Source: Chloroflexi bacterium bin125 (GTDB lineage Bacteria > Chloroflexota > Dehalococcoidia > Bin125). From it: 64,000 bases of DNA. Positions 52,415 to 60,640 of the stretch are shown here, in pieces (within the stretch, counting starts at the first letter, position 1; every line of letters begins with the position of its first letter). The stretch is taken from NCBI GenBank assembly GCA_002239025.1, contig MPNM01000010.1:1-64000 (forward strand), written 5' to 3'. The notes under the pieces are model-generated. The model was not told the origin of the DNA. It did not search any database and saw only the letters and a list, made by a program, of their open reading frames with translations. The position numbers and the translations under genes are program-made.

Positions 52415-53206
52415 ATGCCGATTCCCAGCACTGCAATCGACGCCGCGACGCTTTTGGGCGTGGCTCCCTCGGCGGACCGCGACACGATCCGTGATCGCTA
52501 CCGGCGGCTGGCCCGGATTTACCATCCCGATGCGAATCCCGACGACGAAGCGGCCGGCATGCGCATGCTTGAGCTGAACGCGGCAGTCGATTTGTTGCTG
52601 GGCTCGGATACGCCCACGGTTGAGATTGAGTTTGAGCCTCAGCGCAGTGACCGCGCGCTGACCACGAGGGAACGTCGCCGCGAGGCTCGCATCCGCGATG
52701 CGCTGCAACACCTGCCCTATGGCATCTATGTCATCGGCACGGTCACAGCCGACGGCCGGCCCAACGCAATGGTCGCTGACTGGGTAATGCAGGTCTCGTT
52801 CCGGCCTCGAATCATTTGTGTCTCGTTCGAGCGCGACGCCGCCTCGCTGCGCAATCTGCGCGAGACGCGGCAACTCACTGTGAGTCTGCTGCCGGAGTCG
52901 GGCATGGACCTGGCGGCGAAGTTTCTGCAGCCAACAGATCCGTCCAAGATTGAAGGTCGTTCGGCCGAGTTCGCGGCGCCTGACAAGATGCGAGGCGTGG
53001 CCTATCAGCAGCTCGAGCATGCTTCACTCGATGGCGGCGCGCCGGTGCTTGAGGACTCGCTGGCCTGGATCGCTGCTGATGCGCAGCAGTTCATTCCCGT
53101 CGGCGAGCACATCCTGGCGCTCTGCCGAGTGTTCGACGGCGATACGTCGATCATTGACGAAGGCCCGCTGACCTCGCTCTATACCGGCTGGCACTATGGC
53201 GGCTAA
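52415..53206 (+). CDS. J-domain / flavin-reductase-like fusion protein
   Basis: A 263-residue fusion. Residues 5-65 are a J-domain-like module: AATLLGVAPSADRDTIRDRY, then RRLARIYHPDANPDD with the HPD signature, then a helix to LLLGS. Residues 90-263 are an FMN-binding flavin-reductase-like split barrel (YGIYVIGTVTADGRPNAMVADW, FRPRIICVSFERDAASL). GGGAGGA four bases before the second ATG makes 52415 the better start. The gene is 27 bases after the S9 gene and probably ends that operon. The HPD would let it call Hsp70 (DnaK); the flavin domain may handle a reductant. No such fusion is familiar to me. Confidence 0.85.
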   Translation: MPIPSTAIDAATLLGVAPSADRDTIRDRYRRLARIYHPDANPDDEAAGMRMLELNAAVDLLLGSDTPTVEIEFEPQRSDRALTTRERRREARIRDALQHLPYGIYVIGTVTADGRPNAMVADWVMQVSFRPRIICVSFERDAASLRNLRETRQLTVSLLPESGMDLAAKFLQPTDPSKIEGRSAEFAAPDKMRGVAYQQLEHASLDGGAPVLEDSLAWIAADAQQFIPVGEHILALCRVFDGDTSIIDEGPLTSLYTGWHYGG

Positions 53207-53296
53207 GCGTCGTACACACATCGAGCGTCGTCATTCAACACCCCGGAATCTCAGGGTCAAACAGCCGCTATTGGACACATACAAAGCTGATTCCGA

Positions 53297-53464
53297 TGCC
53301 CCGTGCTTGACACGGGGCCCAGAGCAGCCAACGTTGTTCGCGAGATGAACGTTCGCTTCGCACAGTTGTCCAGGGCGAAGGGCTCCGCGCGACAGGTGAG
53401 GCAAGGGTGACCTACAAACTGCGCGCGACGTGCGAGGTCTGGGCCCCGTGTCAAGCACGGGGCA
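53297..53464. repeat. 27-bp perfect inverted repeat pair flanking 114 bases (family D)
   Basis: TGCCCCGTGCTTGACACGGG continuing to CCCAGA at 53297-53323 recurs exactly reversed at 53438-53464. Each arm is itself a hairpin (CCCCGTG / CACGGGG). It fills the gap between the J-domain fusion and the MFS gene. Confidence 0.85.
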
Positions 53465-53482
53465 ACGGAGATAGAGGCATTT

Positions 53483-54847
53483 GTGAGCAGGCCCGCTAGG
53501 CCGCCTGGATCGTCCGTCGTTGTCCGGCGGGCGGGCCAGCACCCATATCTGACGGACGACGCGGCCAACGGCACGGCGCCCAATGGTGTTCAGCCCCTCG
53601 CGGGGCCGGCGCCGCCCGCGCAGACGGTTGGCAGGCGGATGCGCACCTTTGAATCGTTCAGCGACTCGGCCTTTCGCTGGTTCTTCGTCTCGACCCTGGC
53701 GCAGATGTACTCCGCGATCGGCCAGACGTTTGTCCGCACTTTTCTGGTCTATGAGCTGACCGAGTCGTATGCGGCGGTCGGACTGGTGGCGCTGATCAGC
53801 GGCACGGTGCAGTTTGCCCTGGGGCCATATGGCGGCGTGCTCGCCGATCGCTTCCCCAAGAAGGCCGTGACGCAGATCTTCCAGTTTGTCGGCTTCCTCA
53901 ATGCCTTCGTCATCGGCACGCTGGCGGTGATGGGGATCCTCGAGTTCTGGCACCTGTTGATTTCGGCGGTCTCGCAAGGCGTCCTGGTCGCCTTGATGGT
54001 GCCGGCGCGCCAGGCCATGGTTTCCGAGATTGTGCCGAGACATCGAATCATGAACGGCGTCGCCCTGAACACGGCGGCGATGAACATGATGCAGTTCGGC
54101 GCGCCGCTGATTGGTGGGGCACTGCTGGCAACTGCCGGCGCCGGTGTGACGTTCTACTCGATGGCCGGCTGCTATGTGCTGGCGATGCTGACAATGCTCC
54201 CGATTCCATCGGTGGTTGCACAGGCTGGTCGCGGCCGAGGCGGCGTGCGCGAGGCCTTCCGCGACATCGGCGACGGATTCCGCTACATCGCGCGTCACCG
54301 CGTGCTGCGGATGATCCTGCTGCTCTCGTTCTTCATCTCGCTGCTTGGCACACCGTTCCAGGGCTTGCTGCCGGGCTTCGTGCAGGACGCCTTCGACGCC
54401 GGACCGGCACTGGCCGCGCTGTTCTTGACCTTCTCAGCGGTCGGCGCATTCCTGGCCGCCCTGATCATTGCGTCGCTCCGACGCAGCGGCCGTGGCAAGC
54501 TGTTGATCCTCATGGGCATCTTCCTCGGTGCCGCGACGCTGGGCATGTCGATCTCGCCCTGGATCTGGCTGAGCCTGCCAATCATGATCCTGATGGGCAT
54601 CGGCCAGTCGGGACGGATGGCGATGGCCTCTGCGCTGATCCAGGAACAGGCCGAACCGGCCTATCGCGGCCGCGTGATGTCGGTCCTGATGATGCAGTTC
54701 GCGGTGATGCAGGGCGGGGTGTTCGTCCTGGGGATCGTCGCCGAGCTGGTCGGCATTCGCCTGGCGATCTTCGTGGTCGGAGTCATGCTGTTAGGTGCGC
54801 TTGCGCTGTTCGGCGCATTCTCGCCAACCCTGCGCCGTCTGCAATAG
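53483..54847 (+). CDS. MFS transporter, drug/siderophore exporter-like
   Basis: A membrane transporter of 454 residues with about ten to twelve hydrophobic helices from residue 60 onward (FRWFFVSTLAQMYSAIGQ, VGLVALISGTVQFALGPYGG). The MFS signature between helices 2 and 3 is GVLADRFPKK. It resembles the MFS_3 / EntS-like exporters. GTG at 53483 with AGAGG five bases upstream gives a 52-residue Pro/Arg-rich cytoplasmic tail; ATG at 53639 just before RTFESFSDSAFRW would give the usual length. Start choice is open. Confidence 0.85.
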   Translation: MSRPARPPGSSVVVRRAGQHPYLTDDAANGTAPNGVQPLAGPAPPAQTVGRRMRTFESFSDSAFRWFFVSTLAQMYSAIGQTFVRTFLVYELTESYAAVGLVALISGTVQFALGPYGGVLADRFPKKAVTQIFQFVGFLNAFVIGTLAVMGILEFWHLLISAVSQGVLVALMVPARQAMVSEIVPRHRIMNGVALNTAAMNMMQFGAPLIGGALLATAGAGVTFYSMAGCYVLAMLTMLPIPSVVAQAGRGRGGVREAFRDIGDGFRYIARHRVLRMILLLSFFISLLGTPFQGLLPGFVQDAFDAGPALAALFLTFSAVGAFLAALIIASLRRSGRGKLLILMGIFLGAATLGMSISPWIWLSLPIMILMGIGQSGRMAMASALIQEQAEPAYRGRVMSVLMMQFAVMQGGVFVLGIVAELVGIRLAIFVVGVMLLGALALFGAFSPTLRRLQ

Positions 54848-54933
54848 TGCAAGCAGGCGATCAGCGCTGGGCTATCTTGACGCCATCGGAGACCAGCTAG
54901 CGAGCAAGCGCTGCAACGAAGGCAAGGGTGGGC

Positions 54934-55377
54934 ATGATTACGTACCTGGATCACGTCGGGATCGTGGCGAATTCGCTTGAGGAAGCGGGCGAAGTGCTGG
55001 TCGACCAGCTTGGCCTGCTCTACGACGAAGAGCGCACACCGTTCCCCAAGGGTGGCTTCTTCGCGCCCGAGCGCACCAAAATCTTCTTCGTCAAGGTCAA
55101 CCTGGGCGAGACGCGAATTGAGATCCTGCTGCCCGAGGACAACGTCAGCGGGATCGGAAAGTACCTTGAACGTCGCGGCCCCGGCCTGCATCACCTGGGC
55201 TACGGCTCGACCGATGTCGTCGGCGACACCAAGCTCTTCATGGAGCGCGGCCTGTCGTACATCGACTTCGGCGGTCCAATCGACGAGATCACGGCATCGT
55301 TCTTCCACCCCAAGACGGCAGGCGGCATCCTGACCGAGATCGTCCCGGATCGTAGGCCGCAGGCCTCGGGTTCGTAG
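54934..55377 (+). CDS. VOC family protein, methylmalonyl-CoA epimerase-like
   Basis: A 147-residue VOC protein starting ITYLDHVGIVANSLEEA with the first metal His, then Glu in RIEILLPED, His in PGLHHLGYGS and Glu in GGILTEIV. This His-Glu-His-Glu set matches methylmalonyl-CoA epimerase, which would link with the propionyl-CoA-carboxylase-like alpha chain upstream. The match is not strong enough to rule out a related dioxygenase-type VOC enzyme. A purine-rich AAGGGTGGG lies close before ATG. Confidence 0.8.
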   Translation: MITYLDHVGIVANSLEEAGEVLVDQLGLLYDEERTPFPKGGFFAPERTKIFFVKVNLGETRIEILLPEDNVSGIGKYLERRGPGLHHLGYGSTDVVGDTKLFMERGLSYIDFGGPIDEITASFFHPKTAGGILTEIVPDRRPQASGS

Positions 55378-55400
55378 GGAGTTGAAGCCTGTCGGCTTGC

Positions 55401-55464
55401 TATAGGGGCAGCCCTTGTGGCTGCCCGCTCTGCGGGCCGGGCGACCACAAGGGTCGGCCCTAGG
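55401..55464. repeat. Dispersed palindromic repeat (family C)
   Basis: TATAGGGGCAGCCCTTGTGG, CTGCCCGCTCTGCGGGCCGG and GCGACCACAAGGGTCGGCCC form nested hairpins. A relative lies at 29199-29250. Confidence 0.7.
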
Positions 55465-55524
55465 CGAACGCTTGACGAGCGAGGGTCCACGCGTCAACAG
55501 TGATCAGGGCAGAGGGCGATACTG

Positions 55525-56406
55525 ATGACGTCAAGCCGGCTGGCACTCCAGGACCGACGACTGGCACTCGTGCTCAGCGGCGGCGGTGCGTCGGGGATTG
55601 TCCAGGTTCCGTTCCTTGAGGAGTTGATTCGGCGTGGGATTCGGCCCGACCTGATCGTGGGATCGTCGGTCGGCGCAGTCAATGGCGCGTTCCTGGCCTT
55701 TCACCCGAACAATATCGAGGGACTGGCCGAGCTCTGGATTGCGCTGCGCGACAACCGGCTCTGGCATCGCAACCTGTTGCGCATCGGACGGCGGCTGCTC
55801 ACCCGCGGCACCTCGCTCTATTCGAACCGCTTTCTGCGCGACCTGTTCAAGCAGCATGTGACCATCGATGAAATCGCGGCCTCCGAGATCCCGCTGTTTC
55901 TGGTTACGACCAGCCTGTCCAGCGGACGCAAACACGTGATGGCCAAAGGACAATTGTTGGCCACGGTCATGGCGTCGGTTGCGTTGCCGGGACTGTTTCC
56001 GCCCGTACGGCTTGAGGCCGACTGGTGTGTCGATGGCGGATTGTCCTCGGGTCTTGACCTGGAGACGGCGATCCTGAACGGCGCAAGCCATACGCTGGCG
56101 GTTGATCTCGGCGTGCATCCGTCGCCGTATCAGCCGCGCGGACTGGTTGACCTGTTGGCACGCTCGATGGAGATCGCCTCACAGGAACGGACCAAGTCGG
56201 AGATCGACCAGTTCGGTTCTCTCGTGCCGACGGTGATCTGGCGTCCGGGCCTGCGTGCGGCATCGTTTGGATCGTTTGAAGACGTGGATGAGCTCTATGC
56301 GGCCGCAAAGGACCTTGCCCCAGTGATGATTGACCAGGCCATCGGTCCCGACGGTGAGTGGCTGCCCGGCGTCTACGAGGGCGTCGTCTCGGTGGCGAGG
56401 GTTTAG
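55525..56406 (+). CDS. Patatin-like phospholipase family protein
   Basis: A 293-residue patatin/RssA-type lipid acyl hydrolase. The oxyanion loop SGGGASG lies near residues 19-25, the nucleophile Ser in VGSSVGAVNG near 53, and the dyad Asp in CVDGGLSSG near 172. It has no signal peptide. It sits three bases before a CaiB pair and shares their direction, so may release acids for CoA activation, an inference. AGAGGG precedes ATG. Confidence 0.92.
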   Translation: MTSSRLALQDRRLALVLSGGGASGIVQVPFLEELIRRGIRPDLIVGSSVGAVNGAFLAFHPNNIEGLAELWIALRDNRLWHRNLLRIGRRLLTRGTSLYSNRFLRDLFKQHVTIDEIAASEIPLFLVTTSLSSGRKHVMAKGQLLATVMASVALPGLFPPVRLEADWCVDGGLSSGLDLETAILNGASHTLAVDLGVHPSPYQPRGLVDLLARSMEIASQERTKSEIDQFGSLVPTVIWRPGLRAASFGSFEDVDELYAAAKDLAPVMIDQAIGPDGEWLPGVYEGVVSVARV

Positions 56407-56409
56407 CGC

Positions 56410-57612
56410 ATGGCCGGTATGTCCGATCTGCGGGTGTTGGATCTCAGTGACCAGGTCTCGGGCGCATATGCCTCGCGATTGCTGGCCACGGCCGGCGCTG
56501 ACGTGACGCTGATTGAGCCAGTGGACGGATCTTCGCTGCGTTCGCGTCCTCCGCTGCTGACGGCGACAGAACCGAATCGCAGCGCGGCGTTCGAGTATCT
56601 CTCGGCCTGGAAACGCGGAGTGGCGCTGGACTGGTCGTCGGAGGCTGGGTTCGATGCGCTCGGTCGATTGCTGGATCAGGCAGATGTAGTCGTGACCACG
56701 ATGGCAGCAGCCGACGCGCTGGCCTTTGATCGGCGGATACGGGCAGAGCGACCACCGCTCATCCATGTCTCGGCCACCTCCTACGGACTGACCGGACCGT
56801 GGGCCGGCTGGAGATCATCCGACCTGACCGATTGGGCCGCGGGCGGCTATCTGTACATCACCGGTGATCCGCTGCGCGAGCCGCTGCAGGGCGCGGGGCC
56901 ATGGGCGTCGTACGTCGGGGGCATCGCTTCAGCAGTCGGGGCGCTAGCTGCGTTGCATGCTCGTCGTAGAACGGGACGTGGTCAGTTGGTCGATGTTGGG
57001 ACGATGGAGACGATGGCCTCGGCTCATCAGTGGAGCCTGGCCATGTGGTCGCACCAGGGACGAATCAAGCATCGCGCCAATAATCGCCATGCCGAGGCGC
57101 ATCATCCAGTTTCATTGATGCAGGTCGGAGATGGCTGGGTCTGCATCGCCGCACCGTCGCAGGCGCAGTGGATCAATCTGTGTGTGGCGTTGGATCTGCC
57201 GGAGATGGCCGACGACCCGCGTTACGCGACCGCTGGTCTTCGATACGACGTCGCCGAAGAGATCGATGGTCGCTTCGCCCCGTTTCTGATGTCGCGCACC
57301 AGGACCGAAGTCGTCGAGCACTTGCAAGCGCAACACGTGCCGGCCAGCGCCGTGCTGTCGATGGACGAGGTATTGGTTGACGAACAGCTTGAGGCTCGAG
57401 CCTACTGGGCCTATCCCGAGGATCTGGGCGAAGGAGTGAAGATGCCCGGTGTGCCGTTCGTCCTACCGTCGTCGCCCACGCAATTCAAAGCCGCGCCAAC
57501 GCTCGGAGCGGATTCTGCGTCGGTGCTCGATGAGGCAGGGATGCAACGTGAAGAGATCGAGTCGTTGGCAGCATCCGGCGTGATTGGTCTGAGCGGAGCG
57601 GACTGTGGCTGA
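56410..57612 (+). CDS. CaiB/BaiF CoA-transferase family protein lacking the catalytic Asp, partner of pair 2
   Basis: A 400-residue family member with LRVLDLSDQVSGAYASRLLA and GRGQLVDVG. At the catalytic-Asp place, 22 residues before the Gly of the TG-x-GQ motif, it has S167 (WASYVGG). It therefore probably depends on the next gene product for catalysis. GAGGG eight bases before ATG supports the start; ATG at 56419 is an alternative. Overlaps the next gene by eight bases. Confidence 0.9.
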   Translation: MAGMSDLRVLDLSDQVSGAYASRLLATAGADVTLIEPVDGSSLRSRPPLLTATEPNRSAAFEYLSAWKRGVALDWSSEAGFDALGRLLDQADVVVTTMAAADALAFDRRIRAERPPLIHVSATSYGLTGPWAGWRSSDLTDWAAGGYLYITGDPLREPLQGAGPWASYVGGIASAVGALAALHARRRTGRGQLVDVGTMETMASAHQWSLAMWSHQGRIKHRANNRHAEAHHPVSLMQVGDGWVCIAAPSQAQWINLCVALDLPEMADDPRYATAGLRYDVAEEIDGRFAPFLMSRTRTEVVEHLQAQHVPASAVLSMDEVLVDEQLEARAYWAYPEDLGEGVKMPGVPFVLPSSPTQFKAAPTLGADSASVLDEAGMQREEIESLAASGVIGLSGADCG

Positions 57613-58939
57613 GGGCATGTTGTCCGGAGTGCGTGTCGTCGAGTTCGGCTATGCCTGGGCTGGACCGCTGGTCGGCCGGACGCTCGGTGATCTGGGCGCA
57701 GACGTGATCAAGCTGGAGCAGGACGTGTCACGTGGCGGTCATCTGCCCGACGATCCCGTGTTGCGCGCCGCGCTCGACGACTGGCGGCGCGGAGAGGCAG
57801 TCGAGCCAATGTTGCGAGCGTCCGTCTTCCCCGACGGTGAGCCTGAACCGGAGCCGTGGAATCGGGCGGGGATTTTCAACAAGCACAATCGCAACAAGCG
57901 CGGATTGTGCGCGGACCTGAAGTCAGCCTCAGGCAAGAAGATCTGGCGACGGCTGGTTAAACAGTCGGACGTGATCGTCGACAACTTCAGTCCGCGTGGG
58001 GTCAAGAATCTGGGCATCGACTACGAGACGGTTCGCGAGTGGAATCCGGGCATCATCTCGGTCTCATGCACGGGCTATGGACACACGGGACCGTTCCGAC
58101 AGCGAGTCTCGTACGGGCCGGTGCTGGAAGCGCACTCAGGCGCGGCATCGGCGACCGGCTACGTCGAAGGCGGTCCGATGAAGATGGGCCACGCATTTCC
58201 CGACCCAATCGGCGGTCTGCACGGAGCCTTTGCGGTGCTCGCTGCGCTGTGGGAGCGCGACGCAACGGGTCAGGGATGCTTCGTCGATCTGTCCCAGCTT
58301 CAGACCTACACATCGGTCGCCGGAGATCTCGTCCTCGAGACATCGGCGCAGGGCCAGGCGCCGGCGCGAGGCAACCGCTCGCGCAGTTGCGCCCCTCAGG
58401 GCGTGTATCGATGTCGAGACGAGAGTCCCGATGCACGAGAGTCGATGGATATGTGGATCGCGATCACCATTGAAGATGATGACGCCTGGAAGCGATTCAC
58501 AATACTGGTCGGGGACATTCGACTTGAGGATGATCGATTCCGAGACACGTCTGGACGCTTCGAGTATCACGACGAAATCGACGCGCTGATCAATGAGTGG
58601 ACACGCCCTCAGGATCGCTTCGAGCTGGCCGAGCGTCTGCAAGCGGCGGATATCACCGCCCTGCCAGCAATGACCAATGGCGACCTGGTGCAGTCGGCTC
58701 ACCTGCGCGATCGGGGGTTCATCGTGGAGTGGGATCAGCCCGGAGTCGGCGTCTACGAGTACGGCGGCTTCCCCATCCACTTCAGCGATTGGGGTCCAAC
58801 CGAGATGCATCCCGCGCCGCAGTTGGGCGGGGACAACCGCCAGATCTGCGAGGAGCTCGGATTCTCGGTTGAGGAGATCGACGGGTTCGTCGCGGATGGC
58901 ACCCTGGTTGATCAGCCGCCGCTGACTGGTGGTCGGTAG
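57605..58939 (+). CDS. CaiB/BaiF CoA-transferase family protein, Asp-bearing partner of pair 2
   Basis: A 444-residue family member with VRVVEFGYAWAGPLVGRTLG, FNKHNRNKRGLCADLK and the catalytic D200 in AFPDPIGG. An extra loop of about 40 residues (45-85) precedes the conserved nucleotide-binding part, as in some two-subunit transferases. GTG start overlaps the stop of the partner by eight bases. Its stop is three bases from the convergent thioredoxin-reductase-like gene. Substrate unknown. Confidence 0.92.
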   Translation: MAEGMLSGVRVVEFGYAWAGPLVGRTLGDLGADVIKLEQDVSRGGHLPDDPVLRAALDDWRRGEAVEPMLRASVFPDGEPEPEPWNRAGIFNKHNRNKRGLCADLKSASGKKIWRRLVKQSDVIVDNFSPRGVKNLGIDYETVREWNPGIISVSCTGYGHTGPFRQRVSYGPVLEAHSGAASATGYVEGGPMKMGHAFPDPIGGLHGAFAVLAALWERDATGQGCFVDLSQLQTYTSVAGDLVLETSAQGQAPARGNRSRSCAPQGVYRCRDESPDARESMDMWIAITIEDDDAWKRFTILVGDIRLEDDRFRDTSGRFEYHDEIDALINEWTRPQDRFELAERLQAADITALPAMTNGDLVQSAHLRDRGFIVEWDQPGVGVYEYGGFPIHFSDWGPTEMHPAPQLGGDNRQICEELGFSVEEIDGFVADGTLVDQPPLTGGR

Positions 58940-58942
58940 CAG

Positions 58943-60142
58943 CTACTCGTCGGTCGATGGGGTGCGGACGTGTTGGTGGGCCCTGAGGTATTCCCGAGTC
59001 ATCATCAGGGCGGTGATGCCTTCTCCGACGGCGGCTCCGAGCTGCTTGGTTGAACCGGCGCGCGCATCGCCGGCGGCGTAGATTGATTCGACGCTTGTCT
59101 GGAAGCGATCATCGGTTTGGATGAAACCTCGCTGGTCGAGATCAACGACTCCCTGGAGGAAGTCGGTATTGGGCTGCAAGCCGATGAATACAAAGACGCC
59201 GTCAGGGCTGGTTTGTACGGTTCCCGCGCCCGACTCCAGGGTCAACGCCGAGAGTTTGCCATTGCTCTCCATGGCACTGACCGACGTATTGAGGGACAGC
59301 ACAATCTGTGGATGTGACTGCACTTTCTCCTGCAAGACTGCCGAGCCGGCGAGTCGCTCGCCGCGATGGATGATATGCACCTGCTCAGCGAACTGGGTTA
59401 AGTACAACCCTTCCTCCAACGCCGAGTTGCCTCCGCCGATCACGGCGATCTGCTTCGCTCCGGCGTAAAACGGGCCGTCGCAAGTTGAGCAAAAGTGAAC
59501 CGACGTGCCAATCAGATCGTCCTCGCCCGGAACGCCGAGTCGTCGATACGTGCTGCCCGGAGTCAGAATCGCCGCGTGCGCTGCGACGCGGTCTCCAGAG
59601 GACAGCGTGACTTGGACGTCCGACGACACGGCAATCTCGGCCGCTCCCACTGCTGACAACAACTCCACACCGAATCGCCGTGCCTGCGCGACGAACTTCG
59701 ACATGAGGTCGTCGCCGTCTACGCCGTCGGGAAAGCCGGGGTAGTTGTCAATCCGGTTCGTCACTCCGGCCTGTCCGCCAAGCGCGGAACGTTCGACGAC
59801 GACAGTGTCGATGCCCTCGCGGGCGGCATATATCGAGGCTGCAAGGCCAGCCGGTCCGCCACCGATGATCGCGAGATCGTAGAACTGTCGCTGGGGCCGG
59901 ACTTGAATGCCCAGCGCCTGGGCGAGTTCCTCATCGCTCGGCTCAATCAGCATGCCGCCATCGGGCAGAATGACGGTTGGGATCGAGCGACCGCCGTTCT
60001 GCAACTCCTCGACGTAGGCCAAGGCCTCCGGATCCTGGTCGATGTCGATCCAGTCGTAATCGAGGCGATGCTCGCTGAGGAATGCCTTGGATCGCCGGCA
60101 ATCGGGGCACCAAGGCGCGCCGTAGACCTTCAGCTCAGCCAT
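58943..60142 (-). CDS. Glutaredoxin - thioredoxin-reductase fusion protein
   Basis: A 399-residue flavoprotein. Residues 1-75 are a glutaredoxin-like domain with C12-PD-C15 (YGAPWCPDCRRSK) and the cis-Pro in SIPTVIL. Residues 87-390 form a thioredoxin reductase with FAD motif IGGGPAGLAA, redox pair CSTC near 230, NADPH motif VIGGGNSALEE and the C-terminal YAAGDARAG. The fusion supplies its own disulfide acceptor and resembles AhpF-like systems with domain order reversed in part. ATG at 60142 overlaps the end of the upstream GNAT gene by eight bases. Confidence 0.92.
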   Translation of the reverse strand: MAELKVYGAPWCPDCRRSKAFLSEHRLDYDWIDIDQDPEALAYVEELQNGGRSIPTVILPDGGMLIEPSDEELAQALGIQVRPQRQFYDLAIIGGGPAGLAASIYAAREGIDTVVVERSALGGQAGVTNRIDNYPGFPDGVDGDDLMSKFVAQARRFGVELLSAVGAAEIAVSSDVQVTLSSGDRVAAHAAILTPGSTYRRLGVPGEDDLIGTSVHFCSTCDGPFYAGAKQIAVIGGGNSALEEGLYLTQFAEQVHIIHRGERLAGSAVLQEKVQSHPQIVLSLNTSVSAMESNGKLSALTLESGAGTVQTSPDGVFVFIGLQPNTDFLQGVVDLDQRGFIQTDDRFQTSVESIYAAGDARAGSTKQLGAAVGEGITALMMTREYLRAHQHVRTPSTDE

Positions 60143-60629
60143 CTCGTCCCGTCCGAGCCAGCGTCGCGATGCCATCTTCGTCCAGCCTATAGAGCAGCCA
60201 CTCCGACTCGTGAGTCATCCCGAGCTGGTGATAGAACTTACGAGCCGGATTCCAGTCAAGCACCGAGAGGTCGAGCCGAGCCCAGCCTCGCGCTTCGGCG
60301 ACTTGCGCTAATGCGCGCATCAACGCGAAACCCGCTCCAGTGCCACGCGCTTCCGCGGTGACGAACAGGTCCTCGAGGTACAGCGCCGGTGTGCCGGTCC
60401 AGGTTGAATAATGCGGAAAGAAGAGCGCCATGCCGACTGGCTGTCCGTCACGCTCGGCGATTAGCGTCTCGAACATTCGATGATCGCCGAAGCCGTCGCG
60501 GCGGATGCTCTCGACGGTCGCCTTGACCGTCGAGAGCGGTTCGTTCTCAAACTCGGCCAGACCAACGATGAAATCGAGGATGGTCTGCGCGTCGTCGGGC
60601 GTGGCTTCACGGATGCGGATGTCAGGCAC
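60135..60629 (-). CDS. GNAT family N-acetyltransferase
   Basis: A 164-residue acetyltransferase with the acetyl-CoA site LYLEDLFVTAEARGTGAGFA, including R-G-T-G-A-G, and the N-terminal IREATPDDAQTILDFI. The pattern LYLEDLFV...GIG-like is close to diamine (spermidine/spermine-type) acetyltransferases, but the acceptor is not certain. GTG start, 11 bases after the enoyl-CoA-hydratase stop, so part of the same leftward operon. Confidence 0.9.
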   Translation of the reverse strand: MPDIRIREATPDDAQTILDFIVGLAEFENEPLSTVKATVESIRRDGFGDHRMFETLIAERDGQPVGMALFFPHYSTWTGTPALYLEDLFVTAEARGTGAGFALMRALAQVAEARGWARLDLSVLDWNPARKFYHQLGMTHESEWLLYRLDEDGIATLARTGRDG

Positions 60630-60640
60630 AGCGATCTCGA

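Noticed and set aside
53231-54298. A 355-codon antisense frame over the MFS gene and the inverted repeats
   Set aside because: His/Arg/Asp-rich shadow composition; the MFS helices on the plus strand are clear.
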